Origin: Rhodospirillales bacterium 70-18 | GTDB lineage: Bacteria; Pseudomonadota; Alphaproteobacteria; Acetobacterales; Acetobacteraceae | Direction of reading: 5' to 3' | DNA: 64,000 nucleotides | Assembly (NCBI GenBank): GCA_001899585.1 | Contig: MKWE01000025.1 | Location: forward strand, 1-64,000 | Shown: positions 1-13,432 of the stretch, in pieces | Layout of the letters: every line of letters starts with the position of its first letter | Numbering within the stretch: the stretch's first letter is position 1 | The notes under the pieces: model-generated | Databases searched by the model: none | Seen by the model: only the letters and a program-made list of their open reading frames with translations | What the model was told of the DNA's origin: nothing | Made by a program: the position numbers and the translations under genes

Positions 1-43
1 CGAGCGTCACGTCCGATGCGCCGCAGCTTTCGTTCGGCTCGCT

Positions 44-57
44 ATGATCCAAATCAT
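44..57. promoter_or_regulatory. possible FNR/FixK-like palindrome
   Basis: The palindrome ATGAT-CCAA-ATCAT contains the TGAT-N4-ATCA core that FNR/FixK-type regulators recognise (consensus TTGAT-N4-ATCAA). It lies in a non-coding stretch at the left edge of the window. The gene it might control would be outside the window to the left, since the next gene inside (UbiH-like) points towards it and ends at 233. A 14-bp site can occur by chance, so this is only a candidate. Confidence 0.25.
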
Positions 58-121
58 GATGCGAAGACTCGCAAGATATTCAGGATAAATTCAAACTTTA
101 TGGATGGGTTCTAAGGAATGT

Positions 122-225
122 CTTCTTTTTGTGAACAAAAAGAAGCAAAAAAACTTTATCCGTTGTTCTCTCTGCGGCCACTCCGGGGAATAAAAGTTTT
201 TTGGTTCTTTTTTTCAAAAAAGAAC
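122..225. repeat. paired stem-loop repeat, locus 1 (terminator-like)
   Basis: Two stem-loops lie just 3' of the UbiH-like gene. The first (122-145) has arms CTTCTTTTTGT and ACAAAAAGAAG around GA and is followed by the tail CAAAAAAACTTTATCCG (146-162). The second (204-225) has arms GTTCTTTTTT and AAAAAAGAAC and is preceded by the reverse complement of the same tail, so the two units face each other. The same unit recurs at 16.6, 17.9, 21.5 and 28.6 kb. Position at a gene end and U-rich arms suggest bidirectional transcription termination. Nothing else is visible in 58-121. Confidence 0.85.
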
Positions 226-232
226 GCCTTCC

Positions 233-1983
<1,751 letters not shown>

Positions 1984-1997
1984 GCAAGGAAATCAGC

Positions 1998-3332
1998 ATG
2001 AAGAAGATGTTCGGCCGGGGCATGTCGGCCCTGGGCCTGGCCCTGCTGCCGCTGCTGCTGGCCGCACCCGCCTGGGCCGAGGACGCGGCCCCCAAGGTCG
2101 ATTCCGGCGACACCGCGTGGATGCTGACCAGCACCGCGCTGGTGCTGATGATGACCGTGCCGGGGCTGGCGCTGTTCTACGCCGGCATGGTGCGAAAGAA
2201 GAACATCCTGGCGACGATGATGCAGTCCTTCATCATCTGCTGCCTGGTGACCGTGGTGTGGATGATCGCCGGCTACTCGCTGGCCTTCACCAATGGCGGC
2301 GCCTATCTCGGCGACCTGTCGCGGCTGTTCCTGAACGGCATGGGCGAAACCTGGGACAAGCCGTTCATCTTCGGCGCCGGCCTGGACAAGCCGATCGTCA
2401 ACACGATCCCCGAGACCGTGTTCATGATGTTCCAGATGACCTTCGCCATCATCACCCCGGCGCTGATCGCCGGCGCCTTCGCCGACCGGATGAAGTTCTC
2501 GGCGATGTGCGTGTTCATGGTGCTGTGGTCGCTGATCGTCTACTCGCCGATCGCCCATTGGGTGTGGGGCTTCAATGGCTGGGTGAACGCGCTGGGCGCG
2601 GCCGACTTCGCGGGCGGCACCGTGGTGCACATCAACGCCGGCATCGCGGGCCTGGTGTGCGCGCTGGTGATGGGCAAGCGCGTCGGCTACGGCCAGGACA
2701 ATATGGCGCCGTACAACCTGTCGCTGGCGGTGATCGGCGCCAGCCTGCTGTGGGTCGGCTGGTTCGGCTTCAACGCCGGCTCGGCGCTGACGGCGGGCGG
2801 GCGTGCGGGCATGGCGATGGCGGCGACGCAGATCGCCACCGCGGCGGCGGCGCTGGCCTGGACCTTCGCCGAGTGGGCCGCCAAGGGCAAGCCGAGCGTG
2901 CTGGGCGCCATTTCCGGCGCGGTGGCCGGGCTGGTGGCGATCACCCCCGCCTCGGGCTTCGTGCTGCCCGGGCCAGCGCTGGTGATCGGGCTGATCGCCG
3001 GCGTGGTGTGCTTCTGGTCGGCGACCAGCCTGAAGCACATGCTGGGCTATGACGACAGCCTGGACGCCTTCGGCGTGCATGGCGTGGGCGGCATCGTCGG
3101 CGCGCTGCTGACCGGCGTGTTCGCCTACGGCCCGCTGTCGGGCGGCAGCTACGAGGGCGGCATGGCGCTGCTGGGCAAGCAGGCCATCGCGGTGATCTCG
3201 ACGCTGGTCTACTCCGGCATCGCCACCTTCATCCTGCTGAAGATCGTGGACGTGGTCATCGGCCTGAAGGTGACCGAGGAGGAGGAGCGTGAGGGCCTGG
3301 ATGTGGTGCTGCACGGCGAGCGCCTCGGCTGA
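1998..3332 (+). CDS. amtB: ammonium transporter AmtB
   Basis: This 444-residue inner-membrane channel conducts ammonium/ammonia. A signal peptide (MKKMFGRG... ending AAPAWAED) is followed by the AmtB core: GDTAWMLTSTALVLMMTVPG, the FYAGMVRKKN segment, a VVHINAG motif carrying the first pore histidine, and DAFGVHGVGG carrying the second. The tail (LKVTEEEEREGLDVVLHGE) is the GlnK-docking end. A GTG at 1980 overlapping the glnK stop is possible, but ATG 1998 has an AAGGA box about 8 bp upstream and gives a clean signal peptide. It is co-transcribed with glnK and followed by a strong terminator. Confidence 0.95.
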   Translation: MKKMFGRGMSALGLALLPLLLAAPAWAEDAAPKVDSGDTAWMLTSTALVLMMTVPGLALFYAGMVRKKNILATMMQSFIICCLVTVVWMIAGYSLAFTNGGAYLGDLSRLFLNGMGETWDKPFIFGAGLDKPIVNTIPETVFMMFQMTFAIITPALIAGAFADRMKFSAMCVFMVLWSLIVYSPIAHWVWGFNGWVNALGAADFAGGTVVHINAGIAGLVCALVMGKRVGYGQDNMAPYNLSLAVIGASLLWVGWFGFNAGSALTAGGRAGMAMAATQIATAAAALAWTFAEWAAKGKPSVLGAISGAVAGLVAITPASGFVLPGPALVIGLIAGVVCFWSATSLKHMLGYDDSLDAFGVHGVGGIVGALLTGVFAYGPLSGGSYEGGMALLGKQAIAVISTLVYSGIATFILLKIVDVVIGLKVTEEEEREGLDVVLHGERLG

Positions 3333-3356
3333 GCCTTTCGAACCGATTTCCGGCAA

Positions 3357-3384
3357 GGGCGCCCCGTTCGCGGGGCGCCCTTTT
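3357..3384 (+). terminator. rho-independent terminator after amtB
   Basis: A 9-bp GC stem (GGGCGCCCC / GGGGCGCCC) with a 6-nt loop is followed by TTTT, 24 bp after the amtB stop. The P-type ATPase on the other strand ends at 3403, so it separates convergent genes. Confidence 0.85.
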
Positions 3385-3402
3385 GCTGTCTGCCCACCCC
3401 GG

Positions 3403-5763
<2,361 letters not shown>

Positions 5764-5822
5764 TGCTCCCGGCCTTCACGACGGATCGCCGTCCGCCATG
5801 GACACGCGACCGCGGGGCCGCG

Positions 5823-7115
5823 TCAATCGGCATCGGCGGCCCGGGTCGGCGCCGGGGTCGGCGCCAGGATCGGTGGCCGGGCGTGGAGCGCGTCTCGGTC
5901 GAACCCGGCGAGGCGCTTGTAGGCGGCGGCCGCCCCCTCCAGCTCCTCGGCCGAGAGCACGTCGCCGATCGCCGTGAAACCCTCTGGCGCGCGCTGCTCC
6001 ACCAGTTGCATCACCTGTTCCGGGCCGTTGCCGCGGTTGGCCTGCACGATGCGCGCGGTGGCCGGGTTGCGCTCGGCCTCGTAGGCGGCCAGTGCGGCCG
6101 GGGTGGCGCCGTCCTCGCGCACCGCGCGCGCCAGCACCCGCCCGTCCAGCACCGCCTGGGAGGCGCCGTTGGAGCCGATCGGATACATCGGGTGCGCGGC
6201 ATCGCCCAGCAGCGTCAGCCGCCCGTGCGACCAGCGCGGCAGCGGGTCGCGGTCCACCATCGGGTATTCGTAGACCTCGCGCGCCCCGCGGATCAGGCCG
6301 GGCACGTCCAGCCAGTCGAACCGCCAGGACTCGAATTGCGGCAGGAATTCCTCCAGCCGGCCGGCCCGGTTCCAGTCCTCCCGGCGCCAGGCGTGGTCGG
6401 GGCGGAACTTGCGCTCGGCGATCCAGTTGATCACCGCGCGCCCCTGCTCCAGCGCCGGGCGGGAGATCGGGTAGGCGACGAATTTCTGGAATTCGTGCCC
6501 GGCCATGATCATCGAGCGGCCGGTCAGGAACGGCGCGGCCTCGGTCACTCCGCGCCAGAGGATGGCGCCGTTCCACAGCGGCGGGCCCTCGTCCGGATAG
6601 AGGCGGGCGCGCAAGGCCGAATGGATGCCGTCCGCGCCCACCAGCAGGCTGCCGCGCGCGGTCTCCACGGCCGCGCCGGTGCGCCGGTCGGTGAAGTGGG
6701 CGGTCACGCCATCGCCATCCTGCTCCCAGGCGGCCAGGTGGCGGCCCAGGCGGATCGCGTCCGCGCCCAGGCGCGCGCGGGCGGCCTCCAGCAGGATCAT
6801 CTGCAGCACGCCGCGATGGATGGAGAATTGCGGCCAGCGATACCCCGCCGCCAGGCCACGCGGCTCGCGCCAGATCGGCTGGCCGCGCTTGGAGTGGTAG
6901 GCCAGTTCTTCGGTGGCGATGGCGGTGGCGGCCAGCCCGTCGTGCAGGCCCAGCTCGGTCAGCTCGCGCACCGCATGCGGCAGCAGGTTGATCCCCACCC
7001 CCAGCGGCTGCAACGCGGCGACGCTCTCGAACACCACGGCCGGAATGCCCGCCTGATGCAGGCTGAGTGCGAGGGCGAGGCCGCCGATACCGGCGCCGGC
7101 GATGATGACGGTCAT
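5823..7115 (-). CDS. FAD-dependent monooxygenase (salicylate hydroxylase / PhzS-like)
   Basis: This 430-residue flavoprotein has GAGIGG at 7-12 with the ribose-binding Glu30, a GADGIHS motif (160-166) and GDAAHPM (304-310), the three landmarks of class A aromatic hydroxylases. Overall it most resembles the flavin-dependent oxidoreductases annotated as 5-methylphenazine-1-carboxylate 1-monooxygenase or salicylate hydroxylase. ATG 7115 has a GGGGAGGA ribosome site 4 bp upstream; longer in-frame starts run into the tRNA side and lack one. It sits alone, so the aromatic substrate is unknown. Confidence 0.8.
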   Translation of the reverse strand: MTVIIAGAGIGGLALALSLHQAGIPAVVFESVAALQPLGVGINLLPHAVRELTELGLHDGLAATAIATEELAYHSKRGQPIWREPRGLAAGYRWPQFSIHRGVLQMILLEAARARLGADAIRLGRHLAAWEQDGDGVTAHFTDRRTGAAVETARGSLLVGADGIHSALRARLYPDEGPPLWNGAILWRGVTEAAPFLTGRSMIMAGHEFQKFVAYPISRPALEQGRAVINWIAERKFRPDHAWRREDWNRAGRLEEFLPQFESWRFDWLDVPGLIRGAREVYEYPMVDRDPLPRWSHGRLTLLGDAAHPMYPIGSNGASQAVLDGRVLARAVREDGATPAALAAYEAERNPATARIVQANRGNGPEQVMQLVEQRAPEGFTAIGDVLSAEELEGAAAAYKRLAGFDRDALHARPPILAPTPAPTRAADAD

Positions 7116-7191
7116 GCGTCCTCCCCCACCAACTGCCGGGCAACCACGGGGAATGCATCCACCGGAGCGCGGTCGCGCCAAGTCCGAGGGA

Positions 7192-7266
7192 TGGTAGCGG
7201 CGGGCGGATTTGAACCACCGACCAAGGGATTATGATTCCCCTGCTCTACCACTGAGCTACGCCGCC
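7192..7266 (-). tRNA. tRNA-Met (anticodon CAT)
   Basis: Read on the minus strand it gives a 75-nt cloverleaf: acceptor GGCGGCG paired with CGCCGCT (first pair G-U), D-stem GCTC/GAGC, anticodon arm GGGGA-ATCATAA-TCCCT with anticodon CAT, T-arm GGTGG-TTCAAAT-CCGCC, and an encoded CCA end. The paired 1-72 end argues for elongator tRNA-Met rather than initiator. A lysidine-modified tRNA-Ile2 also carries CAT, but the AATCATAA loop is the usual elongator-Met form. Confidence 0.9.
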
Positions 7267-7355
7267 GTGCCATTCCTGCGCGGAGGCGGGGAGATAGCGC
7301 CACCGCGGCGCATCGTCAACCGCCGATGACGAGGGCGCCGAAAGCGCGGAGCGGT

Positions 7356-8198
<843 letters not shown>

Positions 8199-8203
8199 CG
8201 CCC

Positions 8204-9061
8204 CTACACCCAGAACGCGATGCGTCCGCGCACCCGCACGAACAGCAGCCAGGCCGCTCCGCACAGCAGGGCCGAGAACAGCAGCGCCGAGAGATATATG
8301 GCCGCCGACGGCGCCTGCCCCAGCAGTGGCGCGCGCACGATCTCCAGCAGCGCGAACACCGGGTTGAACGCCATCATCCACTCGTGCTCGCCCAGTTGCG
8401 ACGGTTTCCAGATCACCGCGCTGATGAAGAAGGCGATCTGCATCAGGCTGGCGACGATTGGCGGTATGTCGCGGAACCGGGCGCAGAGCGGGCCGAGCAG
8501 CAGCCCCACGGCCACCCCGTCCACCAGCCACAGCAGCAGCCCGGGCACCGCCAGCAGCGCATCCTGCCCCGGCCATGTCCACAGCAGCAGGTCCACCAGC
8601 ACCACCACCACCACGTTATGCGCCAGCACCACCAGGTTGCGCACCACCACGCGGACCGGATACAGCGAATACGCCACCCGCATCGAGCGGATGATGTTCT
8701 CGTCCGAGGTGTAGGCGGTGCACGCTTCCGTCACCAGGGCGCTGAGGAAGCCCCACAGCACCAGCGAAAGCGCCAGGAAGCTCATGTATTCGCTGAGCTT
8801 CATGCCGAACAGCGCGGAGTACAGCACGCCCATGGAGCCGATCATCAGCGCGGTGGACAGCGTCAGCCAGAACGGCCCCAGCACGGAGCCGCGATAACGC
8901 AGCCGGATGTCCAGCCAGGCGAGGGTCAGGCACAGCCGCCACAGGCCCGCCGCCTCGCGCATGTCGCGCATGGCCAGCAGCTGGCGGCGCGCGAACGACT
9001 GGTCGGGGTGGAAGTCGATCGCGACGGCGCCGCGCGATCCATTGTGCAGTGCGACGTTCAT
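8204..9061 (-). CDS. polysaccharide export ABC permease (KpsM/Wzm/RfbA family)
   Basis: The 285-residue ABC-2 type membrane protein opens with a cytoplasmic segment ending near LDIRLRYRGSVLGPFW, the conserved amphipathic entry of this family. About six hydrophobic segments follow, and it ends LFVRVRGRIAFWV. It is the transmembrane partner of the ATPase 5 bp downstream, and together they form a complete two-gene exporter. The polymer exported is unknown. An upstream spacer (9062-9122) separates it from the lipoprotein gene transcribed in the same direction. Confidence 0.88.
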   Translation of the reverse strand: MNVALHNGSRGAVAIDFHPDQSFARRQLLAMRDMREAAGLWRLCLTLAWLDIRLRYRGSVLGPFWLTLSTALMIGSMGVLYSALFGMKLSEYMSFLALSLVLWGFLSALVTEACTAYTSDENIIRSMRVAYSLYPVRVVVRNLVVLAHNVVVVVLVDLLLWTWPGQDALLAVPGLLLWLVDGVAVGLLLGPLCARFRDIPPIVASLMQIAFFISAVIWKPSQLGEHEWMMAFNPVFALLEIVRAPLLGQAPSAAIYLSALLFSALLCGAAWLLFVRVRGRIAFWV

Positions 9062-9122
9062 GCCCCGGCGTTAGCCCATCCGCACCCCGTTCGCAACCGG
9101 CGCGTGGGGCTGGCCGGGCGGC

Positions 9123-9596
9123 TCAGTTCGCCACCCGCGCGATCCGGGTGCGGGCCCCGCGGGTCAGCGCCACCCGGTCGCCCTCGCGGAACTGCTCCTC
9201 GTTGGTCTGCACCACCGAGACGGTCTGGCCGCTGTCCTCGCGGATGATGAACTCCACCGCGTTGCCCTGGCTCACGCCGCGCTCCAGCGCGTTGCCGGCG
9301 ATGCCGCCGACGATGGCGCCGCCGACGGCGCCAAGGATGTTGCTGCGCGGGTCGCCGCCGATGAAGCTGCCCGCCACCCCGCCCAGCGCGGCGCCGCCCA
9401 GCGTGCCAACGCCGCCGGGGCTGCCCTGCACCACCACCGGGCGCATCGACAGGATGGTGCCGTAGGTCACCATGGCCGTACGCCCGATATCGGCGCCGGT
9501 ATAGGTGCTGTTGGTGTATTGCGGCGCGCAGGCGGCCACCCCGAGCAAGGTTGCCAGGGCCGCGGACGCGAGCAGCGGGCGGGTCGGTCGGGTCAT
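9123..9596 (-). CDS. glycine-zipper outer-membrane lipoprotein (SlyB/Pcp-like)
   Basis: The 157-residue protein has a lipoprotein signal (lipobox LGVAAC, lipidated Cys23) and a central glycine-zipper hairpin rich in GG/GxxxG (GTLGGAALGGVAGSFIGG, then VGGAIVGGIAGNALERG). The C-terminal beta-rich tail (residues 125 on) resembles the SlyB/17-kDa antigen fold. These lipoproteins stabilise the outer membrane. ATG 9596 is preferred over a longer reading frame because it follows an AGGAG site and begins the signal peptide exactly. It is divergent from the transglycosylase; the 299-bp space between them (9597-9895) holds both promoters but no gene I can support. Confidence 0.85.
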   Translation of the reverse strand: MTRPTRPLLASAALATLLGVAACAPQYTNSTYTGADIGRTAMVTYGTILSMRPVVVQGSPGGVGTLGGAALGGVAGSFIGGDPRSNILGAVGGAIVGGIAGNALERGVSQGNAVEFIIREDSGQTVSVVQTNEEQFREGDRVALTRGARTRIARVAN

Positions 9597-9895
9597 CGTC
9601 TCGATCTCCTGTGGGCGCAGTGGCGGCGGTTCGCTCTGCCAACGCTTCGCGCCGGCGCCGGCCCTGCCCACAACACCTAGCATATCGGCCGGCCGCCGCC
9701 ACGACATCGCGGCCCGGCGGCGATAAAATCACCGTAATGTTGCCTTGAACTTCGCTTTACGATAAGGGGTTAGGCGACGATGCTGTCTGCTCCCATGAAC
9801 GATGGCCTCCGGCCGCCGCGCTCACCCGCACGCCCATAACCCGGCCCGCCGCAATCCTGCGACCGGCGCCGCGCCATGACGGAGGCTTCCACGGC

Positions 9896-11071
9896 ATGAC
9901 CCTCTCTCCTGCCCGCCAGTGCGCCGCGGCGCCGTCCGCCGGTATCGGCCCGCTGCCTGGCCTGCGTCTGCGCAGCCTGGCGTGCCTGGCGGTGATGGGC
10001 CTGCTCGCTGCCTGCTCCAGCGGCACCCGCACCAACCCGACGCAGGAGGCGGCCAGCTACGCCGCGCATGCTCGCGGCAACTACATCCCGCCCGGCCCGC
10101 CCAGCGACCCGTGGGGGCCCTATATCGTCGAGGCCGCCCAGCGTTTCGACGTGCCCGACCGCTGGGTGCGCGAGGTCATCCGTGCCGAGTCCAGCGGCCA
10201 GATGTATCAGAACGGCCAGCTCACCACCTCGCCGGTCGGCGCCATGGGCCTGATGCAGGTGATGCCCGGCACCTACGACGAACTGCGCCAGCGCTACGGC
10301 CTGGGCGACGACCCCTACGACCCGCACAACAACATCCTCGCCGGCACCGCCTACCTGCGCGAGATGTACGACCTCTACGGCTCGCCCGGCTTCCTGGCCG
10401 CCTACAATGCCGGGCCGGGGCGGCTGGAGGACTACCTGATGCGCAATCGCGGCCTGCCGGATGAAACCCGCCGCTACGTCGCCAAGATCGCTCCCAATAT
10501 CCAGGGCGTGCAGCCCGAGCACGCCTCGCAGGTCGCGCAGTTGGCGATGTATCAGCTCCCCGGCAACATTCCGCCCGGCCCGCGCTACCCGCGTGGCGGC
10601 CGCCGCCCGGCCCCGGTGGCGCTGGCGGAGAACCGCGCGCCGAATGTGGCCTATGTGCGCGGGCCGGTGCTGGCCAGCGCCCTGCCGCCGCCGCCCGCCA
10701 TCGCGCCGCGGCCGGTGCAGATGGCCGCCGCCGCGCCGGCCCGCCCGTCCGGCTTCCACCTGATCGCTCCGGCCATGGCCGATACCCTGCCCACCCGCCG
10801 CGGCGGGCCGACCAACGGGGCCTGGGCGATCCAGGTCGGCGCCTTCGCCAACCCCGGCCAGGCCCGCGCCGCCGCCGCCACCGCGCGCGGCAAGGCGCAG
10901 GTGGTGCTGGCCTCCGCCCAGCCGATGGTCGGCACCGTCCGCCAGGCCCACGCCACACTCTACCGCGCCCGGCTGACCGGCCTGTCGCGCGAGGCGGCGG
11001 TGCAGGCCTGCGAGATCATCGTCCGTGCCCGTGGCGCCTGCATGGTGCTCTCGCCCGACGCACAGTCGTAG
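9896..11071 (+). CDS. lytic transglycosylase lipoprotein with SPOR domain
   Basis: The 391-residue murein hydrolase has a long signal sequence ending in the lipobox LLAAC (Cys40). The SLT domain (about 75-195) carries the catalytic Glu98 in RAESSGQ, followed by GAMGLMQVMPGTY and AAYNAGPGRLEDY, the three hallmark motifs. A proline/alanine-rich linker leads to a C-terminal SPOR-like domain (AIQVGAFANPGQARAAA, about 310-385) that binds denuded septal glycan. This domain order resembles RlpA/MltE-type septal enzymes of alphaproteobacteria. It cleaves peptidoglycan between MurNAc and GlcNAc, anchored in the outer membrane. It is monocistronic and begins an 86-bp gap before the acyl-CoA ligase. Confidence 0.9.
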   Translation: MTLSPARQCAAAPSAGIGPLPGLRLRSLACLAVMGLLAACSSGTRTNPTQEAASYAAHARGNYIPPGPPSDPWGPYIVEAAQRFDVPDRWVREVIRAESSGQMYQNGQLTTSPVGAMGLMQVMPGTYDELRQRYGLGDDPYDPHNNILAGTAYLREMYDLYGSPGFLAAYNAGPGRLEDYLMRNRGLPDETRRYVAKIAPNIQGVQPEHASQVAQLAMYQLPGNIPPGPRYPRGGRRPAPVALAENRAPNVAYVRGPVLASALPPPPAIAPRPVQMAAAAPARPSGFHLIAPAMADTLPTRRGGPTNGAWAIQVGAFANPGQARAAAATARGKAQVVLASAQPMVGTVRQAHATLYRARLTGLSREAAVQACEIIVRARGACMVLSPDAQS

Positions 11072-11156
11072 CGCCCCGCAGGCCCGCCCCGGGTTGCCGA
11101 CCGGAACGGCGGGCGGCATGATCGCCGCCGACAGCCGTTCCGGGGAGAAACCGACC

Positions 11157-13370
11157 ATGACCGCCACGGGCGCCGCCCAAATCCCGCCCGTCGCCGCAAT
11201 GCCCGTGCCCGCAACGGTCGTGCCCGGCCAGCGCTTCGCCAGCCTCACCGGCATGCTCGCCCCGCGCTCGGTCGCCGTGCTCGGCGCCTCGGCCGATGCC
11301 GCCCGCATCGGCGGCCGCCCCATCGACTACATGCTCAGGCAGGGCTTCGCCGGCGCCATCTACCCGGTGAACCCCCGCCGCGACGAGGTGCAGGGCCTGC
11401 GCGCCTACCCGAACGTGGCCGCCCTGCCCGAAACGCCCGATGTCGCGGTGGTCGCCGTCTCGGCCGACATCGCCGTGCAGGCGGTGCAGGACCTGGCCGA
11501 TGCCGGGGTGAAAAACACCATCGTGCTCACCGCGGGCTTCGCCGAGGTGGACGCCAAGGGCGCCGCCGAACAGGCCCGCATGGTCGCCATCGCCCGCAAC
11601 GCCGGCATGCGCCTGCTCGGCCCCAACTGCCTCGGCCTGTTCAACGCCCGCATCGGCTTCTACCCGACCTTCTCCGCCGCCTTCCAGTCCGGCTGGCCGA
11701 GCCCCGGGCGCATCGGCGTCGCCAGCCAGTCCGGCGCCTACGGCACCCACCTGTTCGCCGCCATGCGCAACCGCGGCATCGGCACCCAACTCGTCGTCAC
11801 CACCGGCAACGAGGCCGACGTGACCATCGGCGACGTCATCGGCTGGCTCGCCGAAGACCCCGAGACCGACGTGATCGCCGCCTACGCCGAGGGCATCCGC
11901 GAGGCCGACAGCCTCTACGCCGCGCTGGCCGCCGCCCGCGCCGCGCGCAAGCCGGTGGTGATGATGAAGGTCGGCCGCTCCGCGCTCGGCACCGCCGCCG
12001 CCCAGTCCCACACCGCCTCCATCGCCGGCGACGACGCGGTGACCGAGGCGGTGATGGCCGAATTCGGCGTGGTCCGCGCCCGCAGCACCGAGGAGATGCT
12101 GGACATCGCCTACGCCGCCACCCGCCGCATCTACCCCGCCGGCAACACGCTCGGCGTGTTCACCGTCAGCGGCGGCGCCGGCGTGCTGATAAGCGATGCC
12201 GCCGAGCAACTCGGCGTCGCCATGCCGGAAATGCCACAGGATGCGCAGGACGAGCTGAAGGCGCTGATCCCCTTCGCCTCGCCGCGCAACCCGGTGGACT
12301 GCACCGCCCAGGTGTTCAACGACCTGCCCAAGCTCGGCCAGTTCGCCGAGGCGATGGTCGCCCGCGGCGGCTATTCCTCGGTGCTCGCCTTCTTCTCCCA
12401 GACCGGCGGCGCCCCCACGCTGGTACCGCATATCCGCGAGGCGATGCGCCGCATCAAGGACCGCTATCCGGACCGGCTCTACGTGCTCTCGCTGATCGCC
12501 GCCCCCGAGATGGTCGCGCAATACGAGGCCGACGGTTTCCTGGTGTTCGAGGACCCGACCCGCGCCACCGTGGCCATCCAGGCGATGGGCCGCTTCGGCG
12601 ACGCCTTCGCCGCCGCGCCCCCCAGCGCCCCGCCCGTGGTGCCCCTGGTCGCCCTGCCCGCCGCCACCCCCACCGAGGCCGAGGCCAAGCGCCTGCTGGC
12701 CGCCGCCGGCATCCCGAGCGCGCCCGAGCGCGCCTGCGCCACCGCCGAGGCCGCCATGGCCGCCGCCGCCGAATTCGGCTTCCCGGTGGTGCTGAAAATC
12801 CTCTCGCCGGACATCATCCACAAATCCGAGATCGGCGGCGTGCTGCTGGACGTGGCCAGCCCCGAGGCGGTGCGCGCCGGCTTCGCCACCCTGATGCAGC
12901 GCGGCGCCGCCGTCCCCGGCGCCCGGCTGGAGGGCGTGCTGGTGGCCCGCCAGCTCAAGGGCGGCGTCGAATGCATCCTGGGCATCCATCGCGACCCGGT
13001 GTTCGGTCCGGTCGCCATGTTCGGCCTGGGCGGCATCTTCGTGGAAATCCTCAAGGACGTGGTGTTCCGCCGCTGCCCCTTCGGGGAGGCCGAGGCCGAG
13101 GCGATGATCCGCTCCATCCGCGCCGCCCCCCTGCTGCTCGGCGCCCGCGGCCGCCCGCCGGCCGACATCAAGGCGCTGGCCGCCATGCTCGCCCGCCTCT
13201 CGGTGTTCGCCCACCAGGCCGGCCCCGCCTTGGCGGGCATCGACCTCAACCCCGTCTTCGCCATGCCGGCCGGGCGCGATGGCCGGGATGGGGGCCCGGG
13301 CGGGGGCTCGGGCGGGGAAGGGGGCGCCTTCGCCGCCGACGCGGTGATCGAGATCGCCTTGCCCGCCTGA
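11157..13370 (+). CDS. NDP-forming acyl-CoA synthetase (acetate-CoA ligase family)
   Basis: The 737-residue single-chain enzyme fuses the CoA-binding domain (GASADAARIGGRP near 43), succinyl-CoA-ligase-like domains with the phosphorylatable His285 in SHTASIAGDD, and a C-terminal ATP-grasp domain (about 510-720). It forms an acyl-CoA from a carboxylate, CoA and ATP or GTP through a phosphohistidine. ATG 11157 follows a GGGGAG box; earlier in-frame codons do not. The tail contains a low-complexity Gly/Asp stretch (AGRDGRDGGPGGGSGGEGG). As first gene of the acyl-CoA operon it probably activates the pathway substrate. Confidence 0.88.
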   Translation: MTATGAAQIPPVAAMPVPATVVPGQRFASLTGMLAPRSVAVLGASADAARIGGRPIDYMLRQGFAGAIYPVNPRRDEVQGLRAYPNVAALPETPDVAVVAVSADIAVQAVQDLADAGVKNTIVLTAGFAEVDAKGAAEQARMVAIARNAGMRLLGPNCLGLFNARIGFYPTFSAAFQSGWPSPGRIGVASQSGAYGTHLFAAMRNRGIGTQLVVTTGNEADVTIGDVIGWLAEDPETDVIAAYAEGIREADSLYAALAAARAARKPVVMMKVGRSALGTAAAQSHTASIAGDDAVTEAVMAEFGVVRARSTEEMLDIAYAATRRIYPAGNTLGVFTVSGGAGVLISDAAEQLGVAMPEMPQDAQDELKALIPFASPRNPVDCTAQVFNDLPKLGQFAEAMVARGGYSSVLAFFSQTGGAPTLVPHIREAMRRIKDRYPDRLYVLSLIAAPEMVAQYEADGFLVFEDPTRATVAIQAMGRFGDAFAAAPPSAPPVVPLVALPAATPTEAEAKRLLAAAGIPSAPERACATAEAAMAAAAEFGFPVVLKILSPDIIHKSEIGGVLLDVASPEAVRAGFATLMQRGAAVPGARLEGVLVARQLKGGVECILGIHRDPVFGPVAMFGLGGIFVEILKDVVFRRCPFGEAEAEAMIRSIRAAPLLLGARGRPPADIKALAAMLARLSVFAHQAGPALAGIDLNPVFAMPAGRDGRDGGPGGGSGGEGGAFAADAVIEIALPA

Positions 13371-13402
13371 CCACAGATCCGCCTGACTATAGGAGAGCGT
13401 CC

Positions 13403-13432
13403 ATGACCCAACGCAAGGCGAACGCCGCATGA
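13403..13432 (+). promoter_or_regulatory. 9-codon upstream mini-ORF coupled to the CoA-transferase
   Basis: An ATG with a strong ribosome site (AGGAGAG, 6 bp upstream) opens a reading frame encoding MTQRKANAA. Its TGA overlaps the CoA-transferase start codon as ATGA (13429-13432). The CoA-transferase itself has no good ribosome site of its own. The arrangement suggests that ribosomes load at the mini-ORF and reinitiate on the next gene. Whether the peptide matters is unknown. Confidence 0.45.
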
